A DNA stretch of 42,942 bases from an uncultured Dysosmobacter sp. (GCA_934636905.1 CAKUBJ010000014.1:1-42942); one strand, 5' to 3'; counted from the first letter of the stretch, positions 16,214 through 25,234 are shown. Made by a program: numbers and translations. The notes: a model not told the origin generated them from the sequence alone.

Positions 16214-17365
16214 TCAGACCTCCCTGAAAAATGCATCAATGTCGCTTCGCGCCGCCTCCACGCTGCCCTGGGCAAAGCCGTTCCGGCCGCCGCCCCGTCC
16301 GTGGAGGGCGCCGTTCAGCGCCTTTACCGCGGCGCTGATGTCCTGCCCGTCGGCGCGGCCAAGGGCGTAGGCGTAATGGGTACCCTCCCCGGCAAGCACC
16401 GCCGCCAGCCCGCCGCAGGTTCTGGATACGGCGTCTGCCAGCTTCCGGAGGCTGTCGGGCTTCATGGGGGGCTGGAACAGCAGCACGTCCCCCTTCCCCG
16501 TCTGTGCCCGGGCAATGCCGTCAAACACGGATTCCTCCAGATTGGCGCACCGCATCTTCAGGGCAGACAGTTCCCCCTCCAGCCGCTCCACGGCGGACGC
16601 GGCATCCACGGGCTTTACGCTGAGGCGCTGGCCGATGGCTCTGGCCTGCTCCCACGTCCGGGACAGGTAGTCCAGCGCCCGCCGGCCGCACAGCAGTTCC
16701 ATCCGCACCCCCTCCCGGAATTTCTGCACGGACAGGAACTTCACCAGCCCCACCTGCCCGCTCCGCAGCACATGGGTGCCGCAGCAGGCGCAGCAGTCCG
16801 CCCCGGGGAAGGCCACAATCCGCACATCCCCCTCCAGCGGCTTTTTGCTGCGGTAGTCGATGGCCTCCAGTTCCGCCCCCCGGTGGAATTGAATGTCGAT
16901 GGGGTGGTCTTCCTGAATGTACCGGTTGGCCTGCCGCTCAATTTCCAGCAGTTCCTCCCAGGGAATGTCGGCATTGAAGTCGATGGTCACCATGTCCGTG
17001 CCCATGTGGAAGCCCACGTTGTCGCATCCGTACCGGCCGCAAATCATGCCGGAGCAGATATGCTCCCCGGAGTGCTGCTGCATATGGTCAAACCGCCGCT
17101 CCCAGTCAATGGAGCCGGAGACGGTGCTCCCGATTTCCACAGGGCGTTCCACCGTGTGGAGAATCACGCCGTTTTTCTCGTGGACGTCTGTCACCGACGC
17201 GCCGTCCAGCGTGCCGTGGTCGGCAGGCTGTCCGCCCCCCTCCGGGTAGAAGGCGGTGCGGTTCAGGGTGACCGTGTAGCCGCCCTTCCCCGGCTGGCAG
17301 TCCAGCACCGTGGCGGTGAAATCCCTCAGGAAAGGGTCGGCATAGTATAGCTTTTCTGTTTCCAT
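16214..17365 (-). CDS. Alanyl-tRNA editing protein AlaX-L with DHHA1 domain
   Basis: A 383-aa free-standing relative of the AlaRS editing region. It would hydrolyse Ser-tRNA-Ala or Gly-tRNA-Ala. The threonyl/alanyl second additional domain is clear: RTAFYPEGGGQPADHG, the zinc/editing motif HSGEH (HxxxH) and CCACCGTH (CxxxH). A coiled segment near 260-300 and a C-terminal DHHA1 domain containing GRGGGRNGFAQGS follow. The start at the ATG after AAAGGAC gives METEKLYY; a longer frame to 17410 has no ribosome binding site. It lies between an unknown membrane protein gene (17 bp upstream) and the DUF6881 gene. Confidence 0.88.
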   Translation of the reverse strand: METEKLYYADPFLRDFTATVLDCQPGKGGYTVTLNRTAFYPEGGGQPADHGTLDGASVTDVHEKNGVILHTVERPVEIGSTVSGSIDWERRFDHMQQHSGEHICSGMICGRYGCDNVGFHMGTDMVTIDFNADIPWEELLEIERQANRYIQEDHPIDIQFHRGAELEAIDYRSKKPLEGDVRIVAFPGADCCACCGTHVLRSGQVGLVKFLSVQKFREGVRMELLCGRRALDYLSRTWEQARAIGQRLSVKPVDAASAVERLEGELSALKMRCANLEESVFDGIARAQTGKGDVLLFQPPMKPDSLRKLADAVSRTCGGLAAVLAGEGTHYAYALGRADGQDISAAVKALNGALHGRGGGRNGFAQGSVEAARSDIDAFFREV

Positions 17366-17382
17366 GGGTATGTCCTTTCGTT

Positions 17383-18282
17383 TTAAGAAATCGAAACGAT
17401 GAATTTCCACAGCGGGTCAATGAGCCACAGCCCCAGCGCCGCAGAGCAGATATTGGCAGTCACGGCATATGCAATGGCCCGTCCCTGCGTCTTTTCCGTC
17501 AGCAGTCTGCGGTAGAGCAGGATTTCCGCCACGGTGATGAGAAACTCAATGGGCAGGTAGAAAAACAGTGACCATGCGCTGACGCCGTGGTTCAGCACCG
17601 TCACCATCAGGTAGGCCGAAAACCCGCCCTGGGTCACCAGATTGACCAGCAGGAAACGGCACAGGCTCTTCCGGCTCCGATAGCCGAAGCAGAACAGGAG
17701 AATCCCCTCAATGAGCAGGGTAGGAAGCAGCATACACAGAAATTGCAGCACATAGGCGCTGGCTGTATTGGGAGCACTGGCGGTTTTTGCCGCCCAATCC
17801 ACGGTTACGCTGGATTGCAGCGCCGCCCGGTGCAGCACCTCGGATACCCAGCTTTCGCCGCTTTTTGTCACGATGATGATCCGATAGGCAGCCGGCACGC
17901 CAAGGTAGTCAAAGGTGTGAAGCCGCGTGCCGTTTCCGGTGTCCTCCCCCAGCAGGTCGCCCCACATGGGCGCGCCATTGCTGCCCTCTGCGGTGCAGGC
18001 GTGCCAGCCCTCCGGGACAGCTGTCCGCAGCGCCTCCAGCAGGCCGCTGTCCAGCGCGGCAATTTCTTCCTCGGAATAACTCCAGTCCAGCCCGCTGTAA
18101 TCCGAATCTCCGGCGTGTTCCCAGCTGCCCTCTGCCAGCAGATCCAGATAATAAAGCGCCTCCGGCGGATGGTTCACTTTGACGGTCAGCTGGGGCTTGG
18201 GGCCGGTATCCGCCAGAGCGGAAACGGTCAGCAGGGCGGCGGCCAGTACCAGCAGTGCGCAGAATCGCAGGGATTTTTTCAT
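17383..18282 (-). CDS. Exported-then-membrane protein with DTGPKP motif, unknown function
   Basis: 299 aa. A signal peptide (about 1-25, ending SALA) is followed by the mature start DTGPKPQLTVKVNHPP. An acidic/aromatic outer domain of about 145 residues comes next, then four membrane helices from about residue 173 to the end, interrupted by basic YRSRKSLCR. I recognise the architecture (a DTGPKP-type start and a four-helix tail) from uncharacterised Clostridia proteins, but no function. AAGGAG precedes the ATG at 7 nt. It begins a probable operon with AlaX-L and the DUF6881 gene. Confidence 0.7.
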   Translation of the reverse strand: MKKSLRFCALLVLAAALLTVSALADTGPKPQLTVKVNHPPEALYYLDLLAEGSWEHAGDSDYSGLDWSYSEEEIAALDSGLLEALRTAVPEGWHACTAEGSNGAPMWGDLLGEDTGNGTRLHTFDYLGVPAAYRIIIVTKSGESWVSEVLHRAALQSSVTVDWAAKTASAPNTASAYVLQFLCMLLPTLLIEGILLFCFGYRSRKSLCRFLLVNLVTQGGFSAYLMVTVLNHGVSAWSLFFYLPIEFLITVAEILLYRRLLTEKTQGRAIAYAVTANICSAALGLWLIDPLWKFIVSIS

Positions 18283-18349
18283 AGTTGTTCTCCTTTTCAG
18301 CGGATTGCAGTGCAGGGGATTTCCCCCTGAATCAAGGGATTCTGTGCAA

Positions 18350-18379
18350 ATTATATTACAAAACATATTTTTCTATCGA
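18350..18379 (-). promoter_or_regulatory. Promoter of the DTGPKP/AlaX/DUF6881 operon
   Basis: On the minus strand a perfect TATAAT (rc of 18350-18355) has TCGATA 18 bp upstream (rc of 18374-18379). The region is A/T-rich compared with its surroundings. Confidence 0.55.
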
Positions 18380-18389
18380 AATATTACAA

Positions 18390-19610
18390 TCAGGAATCGA
18401 CACGATTCAGCAGCCCATAGGTATCCTTGCACCGCAGCACCCGGAGGCAGGCATCGTCAATGACGCTTTCCGCCAGCGTACCGGCCTGCACCGCCGCGAT
18501 GACGGCGGGAATCTGGGTGCGGTAATCGGTGGTGACCACCATGTCGTTCCCGGCCTGAAGGGCCATCACCGCCACAGCGCCGTCCCCGGCATAGGCCTGT
18601 ACGGCGTCCATAGCCAGGTCGTCAGTAATGGCGATGCCTTCAAAGCCGCACGCCTCCCGCAGAACCCGATGCACCTCCGGGGACAGGGAGGCAGGCAGGT
18701 CACCGTCCATGCAGGTTACGATGTTGTGGCTCACCAGCACAAAGGGTGCCCCGGCCTCGATGCCGGCCTTGAAGGGCAGGAGGTCGGAATCTTCAAAGGT
18801 TTCCATGGGGCGCTCATCCACGGCAATACCGGTGTGGGTGTCCACGTTGTTTCCGTAGCCGGGGAAGTGCTTCAGCACGGACATCATATTCACCGTCCGG
18901 CTGTTCATCTTCTCCACCACGGCGGCGGTGTACTTCGCCGTGGTTTCCGCGTCCTGTCCCAGTGACCGGTCATAGATGAAGTCACCGGAATCGGTAGAGA
19001 CGTCGCACACCGGCGCGAAATTCACGTTGATGCCCAGTTCCCGCAGTCCCATATTTTTGGTCACGGTGTCGGAAATCACGGCGTCCAGTCCGCCGCTGCT
19101 GTAGAGGGATTGCGGAGACTGGAACTTTTTATCAAACAGATTGGGGTTCCGGCTGGCACGGGTCACGGTGCCGCCCTCCTCATCGCTGCCGATGAAGAGA
19201 GGAATTGCCGCCGCGTCCTGATAACTGCGGATCTTCTCCCGAAACTGTTCCTTCGTCAGCCAGCTGTCCCTGTCCTTGAAGTCCCGGCTGAACAGCAGAT
19301 ACCCGCCCAGATGATAGGCGGAAATGTCCTCTGGGGCATTGGTTTCCGGGCAGCGGACGAAAAACAGCTGCCCCACCTTCTCCTCCAGCGTCATGGCGTC
19401 CAGCAGTTCCCGGAGCCGCGTCTCCCGAGCCTGTTCCTCCGCCAGCCGTTCCTGCTCCGCGATTTCCTCCGGCGTGGGTTTCGGCAGGGGCGGCGTCGAA
19501 GGCTCCGTGGTTTCCGCAGGCGCAGAGGGGGCTGCCGGCACGGCGGTGCCGCAGGCCGTCAGGCAGAAGAACAGGGTGAACGCCAAAAAGATGGCAGAAA
19601 AACGTTTCAT
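18390..19610 (-). CDS. nagZ: Lipoprotein beta-N-acetylhexosaminidase (GH3, NagZ-like)
   Basis: Removes terminal GlcNAc from peptidoglycan fragments or other glycans. 406 aa. The signal peptide ends in lipobox LTAC, followed by a Pro/Thr/Glu-rich linker, so the enzyme is anchored outside the membrane. The GH3 N-terminal barrel shows LEEKVGQLFFV, GSDEEGGTVTR, KHFPGYGNNVDTHTG (catalytic His near 248) and ITDDLAMDA (nucleophile Asp near 330). The C-terminal GH3 domain is absent, as in NagZ. GAGGAG precedes the ATG; a longer frame upstream crosses the promoter. Confidence 0.92.
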   Translation of the reverse strand: MKRFSAIFLAFTLFFCLTACGTAVPAAPSAPAETTEPSTPPLPKPTPEEIAEQERLAEEQARETRLRELLDAMTLEEKVGQLFFVRCPETNAPEDISAYHLGGYLLFSRDFKDRDSWLTKEQFREKIRSYQDAAAIPLFIGSDEEGGTVTRASRNPNLFDKKFQSPQSLYSSGGLDAVISDTVTKNMGLRELGINVNFAPVCDVSTDSGDFIYDRSLGQDAETTAKYTAAVVEKMNSRTVNMMSVLKHFPGYGNNVDTHTGIAVDERPMETFEDSDLLPFKAGIEAGAPFVLVSHNIVTCMDGDLPASLSPEVHRVLREACGFEGIAITDDLAMDAVQAYAGDGAVAVMALQAGNDMVVTTDYRTQIPAVIAAVQAGTLAESVIDDACLRVLRCKDTYGLLNRVDS

Positions 19611-19702
19611 AGAATCTCCTCTCAAAATGAATCGTGACCAAAGGCGCGGGTATTCATCCCGAATCCTCCGGAAAATCGTGCAATCCGCCGGTGGATGGGG
19701 AT

Positions 19703-19731
19703 AGTGTATCATAAAGCGGCAGGCAGGGCAA
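19703..19731 (-). promoter_or_regulatory. Promoter of nagZ
   Basis: On the minus strand TTGCCC (rc of 19726-19731), a 17-bp spacer and TACACT (rc of 19703-19708), about 90 bp before the start. Confidence 0.6.
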
Positions 19732-19758
19732 ATAAAAATGCGAAGCGGGAATTTTTTC

Positions 19759-19786
19759 TTGACATCTGCCGGATTTCAGGTATAAT
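19759..19786 (+). promoter_or_regulatory. Promoter of rpsF-ssb-rpsR
   Basis: A consensus TTGACA (19759-19764) and TATAAT (19781-19786) with a 16-bp spacer. The roughly 70-nt leader that follows can fold (GCAAAT with ATTTGT outside, CTCAT with ATGAG inside). Such leaders can bind S6:S18, but I could not confirm the known motif. Confidence 0.85.
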
Positions 19787-19864
19787 AATGTGGCTTGCAG
19801 TATGCAGGCAAATCCTTGCTCTCATCTGTGAATGAGGGCCATTTGTCCAGAAGGAGGTGCAAAT

Positions 19865-20161
19865 ATGGCAAAGATTTCTGCCAATTACGAGGTCGTGTTC
19901 GTGCTCGACCCTGCACAGGGTGAGGAGGCTGTCGCCGCTCAGGTGGCAAACTTCAAGGCTCTGGCTGAGCAGAACGGTTCCGACGTTGTGGTCGAGGAGT
20001 GGGGCAATCGCAAGCTGGCCTATCCCATCAACTACAAGACCGAGGGCTACTATGTGCTGATGACGTTTGTCAGCGGCCCGGAATTTCCCCGCGAGCTGGA
20101 TCGTAAGCTGCGTATCGCCGAAGGCGTTATGCGTTCCCTGATTGTCTGCAAGGACGAGTAA
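19865..20161 (+). CDS. rpsF: Ribosomal protein bS6
   Basis: 98-aa component of the 30S platform, where it pairs with bS18. The sequence has the ferredoxin-like S6 pattern: NYEVVFVLDP at the start, EEWGNRKLAYPINYKTEGYYVLMTF in the middle (the conserved 'WG.R.LAYPI.....G.Y' block) and LRIAEGVMRSLIV at the end. The start ATG follows AAGGAGGTG; an in-frame ATG 33 nt upstream precedes that site. First gene of rpsF-ssb-rpsR. Confidence 0.97.
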   Translation: MAKISANYEVVFVLDPAQGEEAVAAQVANFKALAEQNGSDVVVEEWGNRKLAYPINYKTEGYYVLMTFVSGPEFPRELDRKLRIAEGVMRSLIVCKDE

Positions 20162-20173
20162 GGAGCCAGCAAA

Positions 20174-20623
20174 ATGCTGAATCGAATCATTCTCATGGGT
20201 CGTCTGACCCGTGACCCCGAGCTTCGGCGCACCGGCAGCGGCACGGCGGTGACCTCTTTTTCTCTTGCGGTTGACCGGGATTTCAAGTCCCAGTCCGGCG
20301 AAAAGGAAACGGATTTCATCGACATCGTTGCCTGGCGCTCCACGGCGGAGTTTGTCAGCAAATACTTCACCAAGGGCCGCATGGCCGTGGTGGAGGGGCG
20401 GCTGCAGATCCGCGACTGGACCGACAAGGACGGCGGCAAGCGCCGCAGTGCCGAGGTCGTGGCCGACAATGTGTATTTCGGGGATTCCAGACGCGACGGC
20501 GGCAGCGATAACTCCGGTTATACCTCCGCTCCCGCGCCCCGCAGCGCCGCCCCCAGCAGCTTCAGCGCCGGCGGCTCTGACTTCGCCGAAATCGGCGAGG
20601 ATGACGGCGAACTGCCGTTCTGA
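20174..20623 (+). CDS. ssb: Single-stranded DNA-binding protein
   Basis: 149-aa OB-fold protein that coats single-stranded DNA in replication, recombination and repair. MLNRIILMGRLTRDPELR is the standard SSB N terminus, and FIDIVAWRSTAEFVSKYFTKG..VEGRLQ covers the core. A Gly/Ser/Ala/Pro-rich linker (about 110-138) leads to the acidic partner-binding tip DDGELPF. AAGGAG precedes the ATG, 12 bp after rpsF. Confidence 0.97.
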   Translation: MLNRIILMGRLTRDPELRRTGSGTAVTSFSLAVDRDFKSQSGEKETDFIDIVAWRSTAEFVSKYFTKGRMAVVEGRLQIRDWTDKDGGKRRSAEVVADNVYFGDSRRDGGSDNSGYTSAPAPRSAAPSSFSAGGSDFAEIGEDDGELPF

Positions 20624-20647
20624 TATTACTATAAGGAGGAAGCAATC

Positions 20648-20902
20648 ATGGCTTTCGATCGTGAAGCTCGTCCCGCCCGTCCCGCTCGCGGCAACAAGCG
20701 CCGTAAGGTCTGCCAGTTCTGCGCCGAGAAGTGCGAGAGCATTGATTATAAGGACGCCGCCAAGCTGCGTCGTTTCGTTTCTGAGCGTTCCAAGATCCTG
20801 CCCCGCCGCACCACCGGCACCTGCGCCATGCATCAGCGTCAGCTGACTGAGGCCATCAAGCGTGCCCGTCAGATCGCTCTGCTGCCTTACGTCACCGACT
20901 AA
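20648..20902 (+). CDS. rpsR: Ribosomal protein bS18
   Basis: 84-aa 30S protein partnering bS6. [12 protein letters not shown] with a later CAMH keeps a zinc-ribbon-type (C+) Cys set at the N terminus. [35 protein letters not shown] and [13 protein letters not shown] are the standard S18 body. It has a strong AAGGAGG site and closes the operon before a terminator. Confidence 0.97.
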   Translation: MAFDREARPARPARGNKRRKVCQFCAEKCESIDYKDAAKLRRFVSERSKILPRRTTGTCAMHQRQLTEAIKRARQIALLPYVTD

Positions 20903-20949
20903 AGCAGCGCCTGCCCCGGCTTTGCACGGCGGCACATCATGCATAACAA

Positions 20950-20990
20950 AGAACGGCATGGCTTTTCAGCCATGCCGTTCTTTCTTTATC
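20950..20990 (+). terminator. Bidirectional terminator between rpsR and pepD
   Basis: A 13-14-bp stem, GAACGGCATGGCT (20951-20963) with AGCCATGCCGTTC (20968-20980), has TTTCTTTAT on the plus side and a TTTGTTATG tail on the minus side. It serves the convergent rpsR and pepD transcripts. Confidence 0.9.
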
Positions 20991-21022
20991 TTTCGGACTT
21001 CACCGGAAAATCTGCCCGGTAT

Positions 21023-22462
21023 TCACCTGCTGCGTTTCAGGACTTCCCACAGCAGCGTCCACGTCCGCTGCACGGAGGCAATGTGCATCCGCTCCCGGGG
21101 GGTGTGGATGTCTGTCAAATCCGGGCCGAAGGACACGCAGTCCAGCCCCGGCAGCTTCTCGCTGAAAATGCCGCACTCCACCCCGGCGTGAATGGTTTCA
21201 ATCACCGGCTCTGCGCCGTACTGCTCCCGGTAGACCTCCGTCATCCGCTGCCGAAGAGGGGACTCCGGCAGGTATTCCCAGGCGGGATAGTCCCCCCAGA
21301 CGGCCGTATGGCCGCCTATCTGCTCCATCAGGCACTGCAGCCGCTCCTGCACCATCCGCTTCTGGCTGGCCACGCTGCTGCGGACGGAGAAATCCGCCGA
21401 CAGCTGCCCTTCCCCACAGGCCAGAATCCCCAGATTCAGGGAGGTCTGCACCAGCCCGGGAATGTCCATGCTCATGGCCTGAATGCCGTTAGGCAGGCAC
21501 AGCAGCAGGCAGATTGCTTTCTTCGTGGTGTCTGCATCCATAGGCAGCCACTGCGCCGTGGCCGGCGTCACCGTCACCGTCAGGCCGGGGTCTGCCGCCC
21601 GGTACTCCTTTTTCAGTTGGGCAGCTGCCTCGTTTACCGCCGCCTGCGCCGCTTCCGCATCCGAAACGGACACCACCGCCTCCGCTTCCGTGGGGATGGC
21701 GTTGTCCTTGCTGCCGCCCGCGGCGGAAATCAGCCGCAGTTCCGCCGCGTCAGAGGCCGCTTTCACCAGCCGCCCCAGCAGCACATCGGCGTTGGCCCGC
21801 CCCTTGTCAATCTCCACGCCGGAGTGGCCGCCTACCAGGCCGGACACCCGGATGGACAGTGTCTCCCCGGCAAAGGCCGCCCGCACCAGCGGCAGGCGGC
21901 AGGACACCCGGCTTCCGCCGGCGCAGCCCACGGTGAACACTCCCTCCGCCTCGGAGTCGATATTCAGCATGGTGCGGCCTTGCAGCGGCGACACGTCCAG
22001 CACCGCCGCTCCCAGCATTCCGATTTCCTCGTCTGTGGTCAGTACCGCCTCCAGCCGGGGATGGGGCAGGCTTTCGTCCTCCAGCGCCGCCAGCGCCATG
22101 GCCACGGCAATGCCGTCATCGCCGCCCAGAGTGGTGCCTTTCGCCCCCACGACGTCCCCGTCCACGAAAAGTTCCAGCCCCTCGGCGTCCATGTCCTTCG
22201 GACATCCCGGCTCCGCTTCACATACCATGTCCAGATGCCCCTGCAGAATGACTGCCGGGGCATTTTCGTAGCCTGCCGTGGCCGGGGCGATGAGGATTAC
22301 GTTGCCGGCCTCGTCCTGATGGCATTCCAGTCCCAGCCGTTTCCCAAACGCCGCGCACCAGTCGCTGATGGCTTTCGTGTGGGTGGAGCCGTGGGGAATG
22401 GCGCACAGCTCCTCAAAGATTTCAAATACCCGCTTCGGTTCCAGACCTGACAGCACGCCCAT
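21023..22462 (-). CDS. pepD: Aminoacyl-histidine dipeptidase (peptidase D, M20)
   Basis: Cytosolic di-zinc metallopeptidase that hydrolyses Xaa-His and related dipeptides. 479 aa, typical of PepD. M20 motifs: LQGHLDMVCE (first zinc ligand), GTTLGGDDGIAVAMALA with the bridging Asp, TTDEEIGMLGA with the catalytic Glu pair, and HAGVECGIF toward the end. The GGHSGVEI lid-domain motif is also present. GGGGGAG precedes the ATG, which lies 1 nt past the DUF896 stop, so the two are coupled. Last gene of the ABC-ylmH-DUF896-pepD operon. Confidence 0.95.
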   Translation of the reverse strand: MGVLSGLEPKRVFEIFEELCAIPHGSTHTKAISDWCAAFGKRLGLECHQDEAGNVILIAPATAGYENAPAVILQGHLDMVCEAEPGCPKDMDAEGLELFVDGDVVGAKGTTLGGDDGIAVAMALAALEDESLPHPRLEAVLTTDEEIGMLGAAVLDVSPLQGRTMLNIDSEAEGVFTVGCAGGSRVSCRLPLVRAAFAGETLSIRVSGLVGGHSGVEIDKGRANADVLLGRLVKAASDAAELRLISAAGGSKDNAIPTEAEAVVSVSDAEAAQAAVNEAAAQLKKEYRAADPGLTVTVTPATAQWLPMDADTTKKAICLLLCLPNGIQAMSMDIPGLVQTSLNLGILACGEGQLSADFSVRSSVASQKRMVQERLQCLMEQIGGHTAVWGDYPAWEYLPESPLRQRMTEVYREQYGAEPVIETIHAGVECGIFSEKLPGLDCVSFGPDLTDIHTPRERMHIASVQRTWTLLWEVLKRSR

Positions 22463-22463
22463 G

Positions 22464-22676
22464 TCACTGCTCCCCCTTTTTCTTCAGCTTTGTCTTGTTG
22501 CCTTTGGCATCCACAAGATAGGTATTGTCCAGCTGCCCTTTCAGACTGCCCAGAACGGAGTCGATATATTCCCGCCGCAGGGCGGCCCGCTCCATTTCCT
22601 CCCACTCCGTCAGCCCTTCGGGGCTTTTGGCCTTCTTTGCCAGTTCGTTGATGCGGTCAATCTGCTTCTGTTCCAT
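22464..22676 (-). CDS. DUF896 (YnzC/UPF0291) small protein
   Basis: 70 aa. IDRINELAKKAKSPEGLTEWEEMERAALRREYIDSVLGSLKGQLDNTYLVD is the characteristic three-helix DUF896 sequence. The Bacillus member YnzC belongs to the SOS-linked yneA operon, but the molecular role is not established. AGGGAG precedes the ATG at about 10 nt. It sits between ylmH and pepD, with no LexA box noticed. Confidence 0.92.
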   Translation of the reverse strand: MEQKQIDRINELAKKAKSPEGLTEWEEMERAALRREYIDSVLGSLKGQLDNTYLVDAKGNKTKLKKKGEQ

Positions 22677-22692
22677 ATGCGCGTTCGCTCCC

Positions 22693-23490
22693 TTACTGAT
22701 AGCATTTCACGGTAATGGGAATCCTCCCCTTTTTTGTCAGGCCGCCCACCTCGGCCAGAGAGAATTTCCCATAGCCCCGGGCGGACACGGTGTCGCCTGC
22801 CGCAATCGGCTTGTCCGGCTTGGTGCATTCCCGCCAGTTCAGCTGCACCCGGCCGCTCTCGATGAGTTCCGCCGCCCTGCCCCGGGCCATGCGGAAGCCT
22901 GTGGAGCAGACGGCGTCCAGCCGCAGGGAGGAAACGGTGTCTCGACGCTCCTCACAGCGGACTTCCGGGACGTGGACATCGCCGGGGTCGATTTCCGACA
23001 CCCGCAGCTTCGCCCGCCCGGCGGAGTCCCAGCTTTGCACCAGAAAATCCGCCACGGTGTCCAGCACCATCAGGTCGGCGCTTTCCGCTCCCACCAGAAT
23101 ATCTCCCAGCTTCTCCCGGACGATGCCCATGCCCATGAGGCTTCCCAGAAAATCCCGGTGGGTCAGGCTTTCCTCCTTCCGGAAGGACGCCCGCAGGCAG
23201 CGGATGGGACTGTAGGCGGCGGCATCCTCCCGCTCCATCCAGTCCGGCAGAAAGAGAAGAACCGCCCGCTCTGCGCCATCCCAGCCGCCCAGACGGGCAT
23301 ACGCCGTTTCCGGGATGCCCGCCGCCCGGAGCAAATCCTCCGCCTGCGCCTGTTGGGAGGGGCTGAGGAAATCCGTGGATGCCGGGGTGTTCCGTTCCGA
23401 CGCCTGCCGCGCCCGATCCAGCACCCGGGCCAGCAGCACCCGGTCATCTCCCAGTGCACCGCATCTGTCCAGCAATTGGCTCTTATTCAT
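22693..23490 (-). CDS. ylmH: S4-domain RNA-binding protein YlmH
   Basis: 265 aa. The YlmH layout is present: an N-terminal domain with FLSPSQQAQAEDLL, then FLPDWME and LRASFRKEESLTHRDFLGSLMGMGIVREKLGDI. A C-terminal S4 RNA-binding domain follows (about 183-255: LRLDAVCSTGFRMARGRAAELIESGRVQLNW). Members associate with ribosomes; Bacillus YlmH has been linked to nascent-chain quality control and, by location, to division clusters. Here it is away from the ftsZ/divIVA region. Its start overlaps the ABC gene stop by 8 nt. Confidence 0.92.
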   Translation of the reverse strand: MNKSQLLDRCGALGDDRVLLARVLDRARQASERNTPASTDFLSPSQQAQAEDLLRAAGIPETAYARLGGWDGAERAVLLFLPDWMEREDAAAYSPIRCLRASFRKEESLTHRDFLGSLMGMGIVREKLGDILVGAESADLMVLDTVADFLVQSWDSAGRAKLRVSEIDPGDVHVPEVRCEERRDTVSSLRLDAVCSTGFRMARGRAAELIESGRVQLNWRECTKPDKPIAAGDTVSARGYGKFSLAEVGGLTKKGRIPITVKCYQ

Positions 23491-25234
23491 GCTGCAGCTC
23501 CTGTGTCCGCACCAGCTGGGCGTAAGCGCCGTTCTTTTCCATCAGCTGCCGGTGGCTGCCCAGCTCTGCCACCCGGCCATTTTCAATGACGGCGATGCGG
23601 TCGGCGTTCCGCACGGTGGACAGCCGGTGGGCGATGATGATGGTAGTCCGCCCTTTAGAAAGGGCTTCAAAGGTTTCCTGCAATTTTGCCTCTGTAACGC
23701 TGTCCAGTGCTGAGGTGGCCTCGTCCAGAATCAGCACCGGCGGATTCTTCAGGAAAATCCGGGCAATGGAAATCCGCTGCTTCTGGCCGCCGGAGAGCAG
23801 CGTACCCCTCTCCCCCACATAGGTGTCAAAGCCGTCCGGCATGGCCATGACGTCGTCGTAGATTTCCGCCAGCTTCGCCGCCTGAATGACCTCCTCTTCG
23901 GAGGCCTCCGGCCTGCCGCAGCGGATGTTATTCATCACGCTGTCGGCAAACAGAAATACCTCCTGCTGCACCACGCCCACCTGCTGGCGCAGGGAGCGCT
24001 GGGTCACATGGCGGACATCCTGCCCGTCAATGAGGACGGCGCCTGCCGTCACATCGTAGAACCGGGGAATCAGCTGGCACAGGGTGGACTTTCCTCCGCC
24101 GGAAGGCCCCACCACCGCCAGCGTTTCCCCTGCCGGGATGTGGAGATCCACGTCGTGCAGCACATCCAGATCCCCTTCATAGGCAAAGCTGACGTGATTT
24201 ACGTCTACCTGCCCCGTCACCTCTGTCAGCACCACGGCGTCCGGCGCGTCCTTCATGGCCGGCTCCGTCCGCATCAGTTCCAGAAAGCGGGAGAAGCCGG
24301 CGGTGCCGTTGGCCAGCAGTTCCGAGAAGTTGGCCAGCCGCCGCACCGGGTTGACGAAGGTGGAGATATACAGGCTGAAGGTAATCAGATCCACCGTGTT
24401 CATCCGCCCCTTCATAATCAGGGCGCCGCCGGCGGTCATCACCACCACGGAAAGGATGCACATGAAAAACTCCATGACGGCGAAGAAGCGCCCCATGGCC
24501 TTGTGAAACTCCTTTTTGGAGGTTTTGTAGGCGTTGTTGGACTCGTCGAACTTCTCCAGTTCCTCCGGCTCACTGGCGAAGGCCTTGGCGGTGCGAATAC
24601 CGGAGATGGCGGATTCCATCCCCGTATTGATAACGGCAGTCTTTTTCTTTACGCCTCTGGAGGCCTCCCCCATGGAGCGGCGGCACGTCCACACCACCAG
24701 CAGGAACACCGGCAGAACGGCGGCAATCACCAGCGCCAGCTGCCATTGGATGGTAAACATGATGACCAGCGCCCCCACAATGGTTACCACGGAGATGAAA
24801 ACGTCCTCCGGGCCGTGGTGTGCCAGTTCCGTAATCTCAAACAGTTCACTGGTCAGGCGGCTCATCAGCATGCCGGTGCGGCTGCGGTCATAATAGCTGA
24901 AATCCAGTTCCTGCATATGCCGGAAAAGATCCCGGCGGATATCCGCCTCCACCCGGACGCCGAAGGTGTGCCCGTAATAGCCGATGACATAGGTCAGCAC
25001 CGCCCGCAGGGCAAAGGCCGCGGCTGCCGCCCCCATCACCGTGAAGAAGGTATGGTAGGCATTCCGGGGCAGCAGTTCATACATACACCAGCGGGAAACG
25101 TAGGGAAAGGTCAGATCGATCAGCGCAATTCCCAGAGCGCAGACCATATCCAGAATAAACAGCCCCATGTGGGGCTTGAAATAAGAGAGGAAGATTCCCA
25201 GCGGGGATCGCTCCTGATAGTCTTTTGTGGTCAT
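23483..25234 (-). CDS. ABC exporter half-transporter (MsbA/LmrA-like)
   Basis: A 583-aa fusion of a six-helix membrane domain (about 1-320) and an ATPase. Walker A GPSGGGKST near 375, Q-loop VVQQEVFLF, signature LLSGGQKQR near 478, Walker B VLILDEATSALD near 500 and switch AHRLST are all intact, so it should work as a homodimer (or heterodimer) pumping lipids, peptides or drugs outward. The substrate cannot be told. AAAGGAG precedes the ATG. It leads a coupled operon with ylmH, the DUF896 gene and pepD, none of which indicates a substrate. Confidence 0.93.
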   Translation of the reverse strand: MTTKDYQERSPLGIFLSYFKPHMGLFILDMVCALGIALIDLTFPYVSRWCMYELLPRNAYHTFFTVMGAAAAAFALRAVLTYVIGYYGHTFGVRVEADIRRDLFRHMQELDFSYYDRSRTGMLMSRLTSELFEITELAHHGPEDVFISVVTIVGALVIMFTIQWQLALVIAAVLPVFLLVVWTCRRSMGEASRGVKKKTAVINTGMESAISGIRTAKAFASEPEELEKFDESNNAYKTSKKEFHKAMGRFFAVMEFFMCILSVVVMTAGGALIMKGRMNTVDLITFSLYISTFVNPVRRLANFSELLANGTAGFSRFLELMRTEPAMKDAPDAVVLTEVTGQVDVNHVSFAYEGDLDVLHDVDLHIPAGETLAVVGPSGGGKSTLCQLIPRFYDVTAGAVLIDGQDVRHVTQRSLRQQVGVVQQEVFLFADSVMNNIRCGRPEASEEEVIQAAKLAEIYDDVMAMPDGFDTYVGERGTLLSGGQKQRISIARIFLKNPPVLILDEATSALDSVTEAKLQETFEALSKGRTTIIIAHRLSTVRNADRIAVIENGRVAELGSHRQLMEKNGAYAQLVRTQELQHE

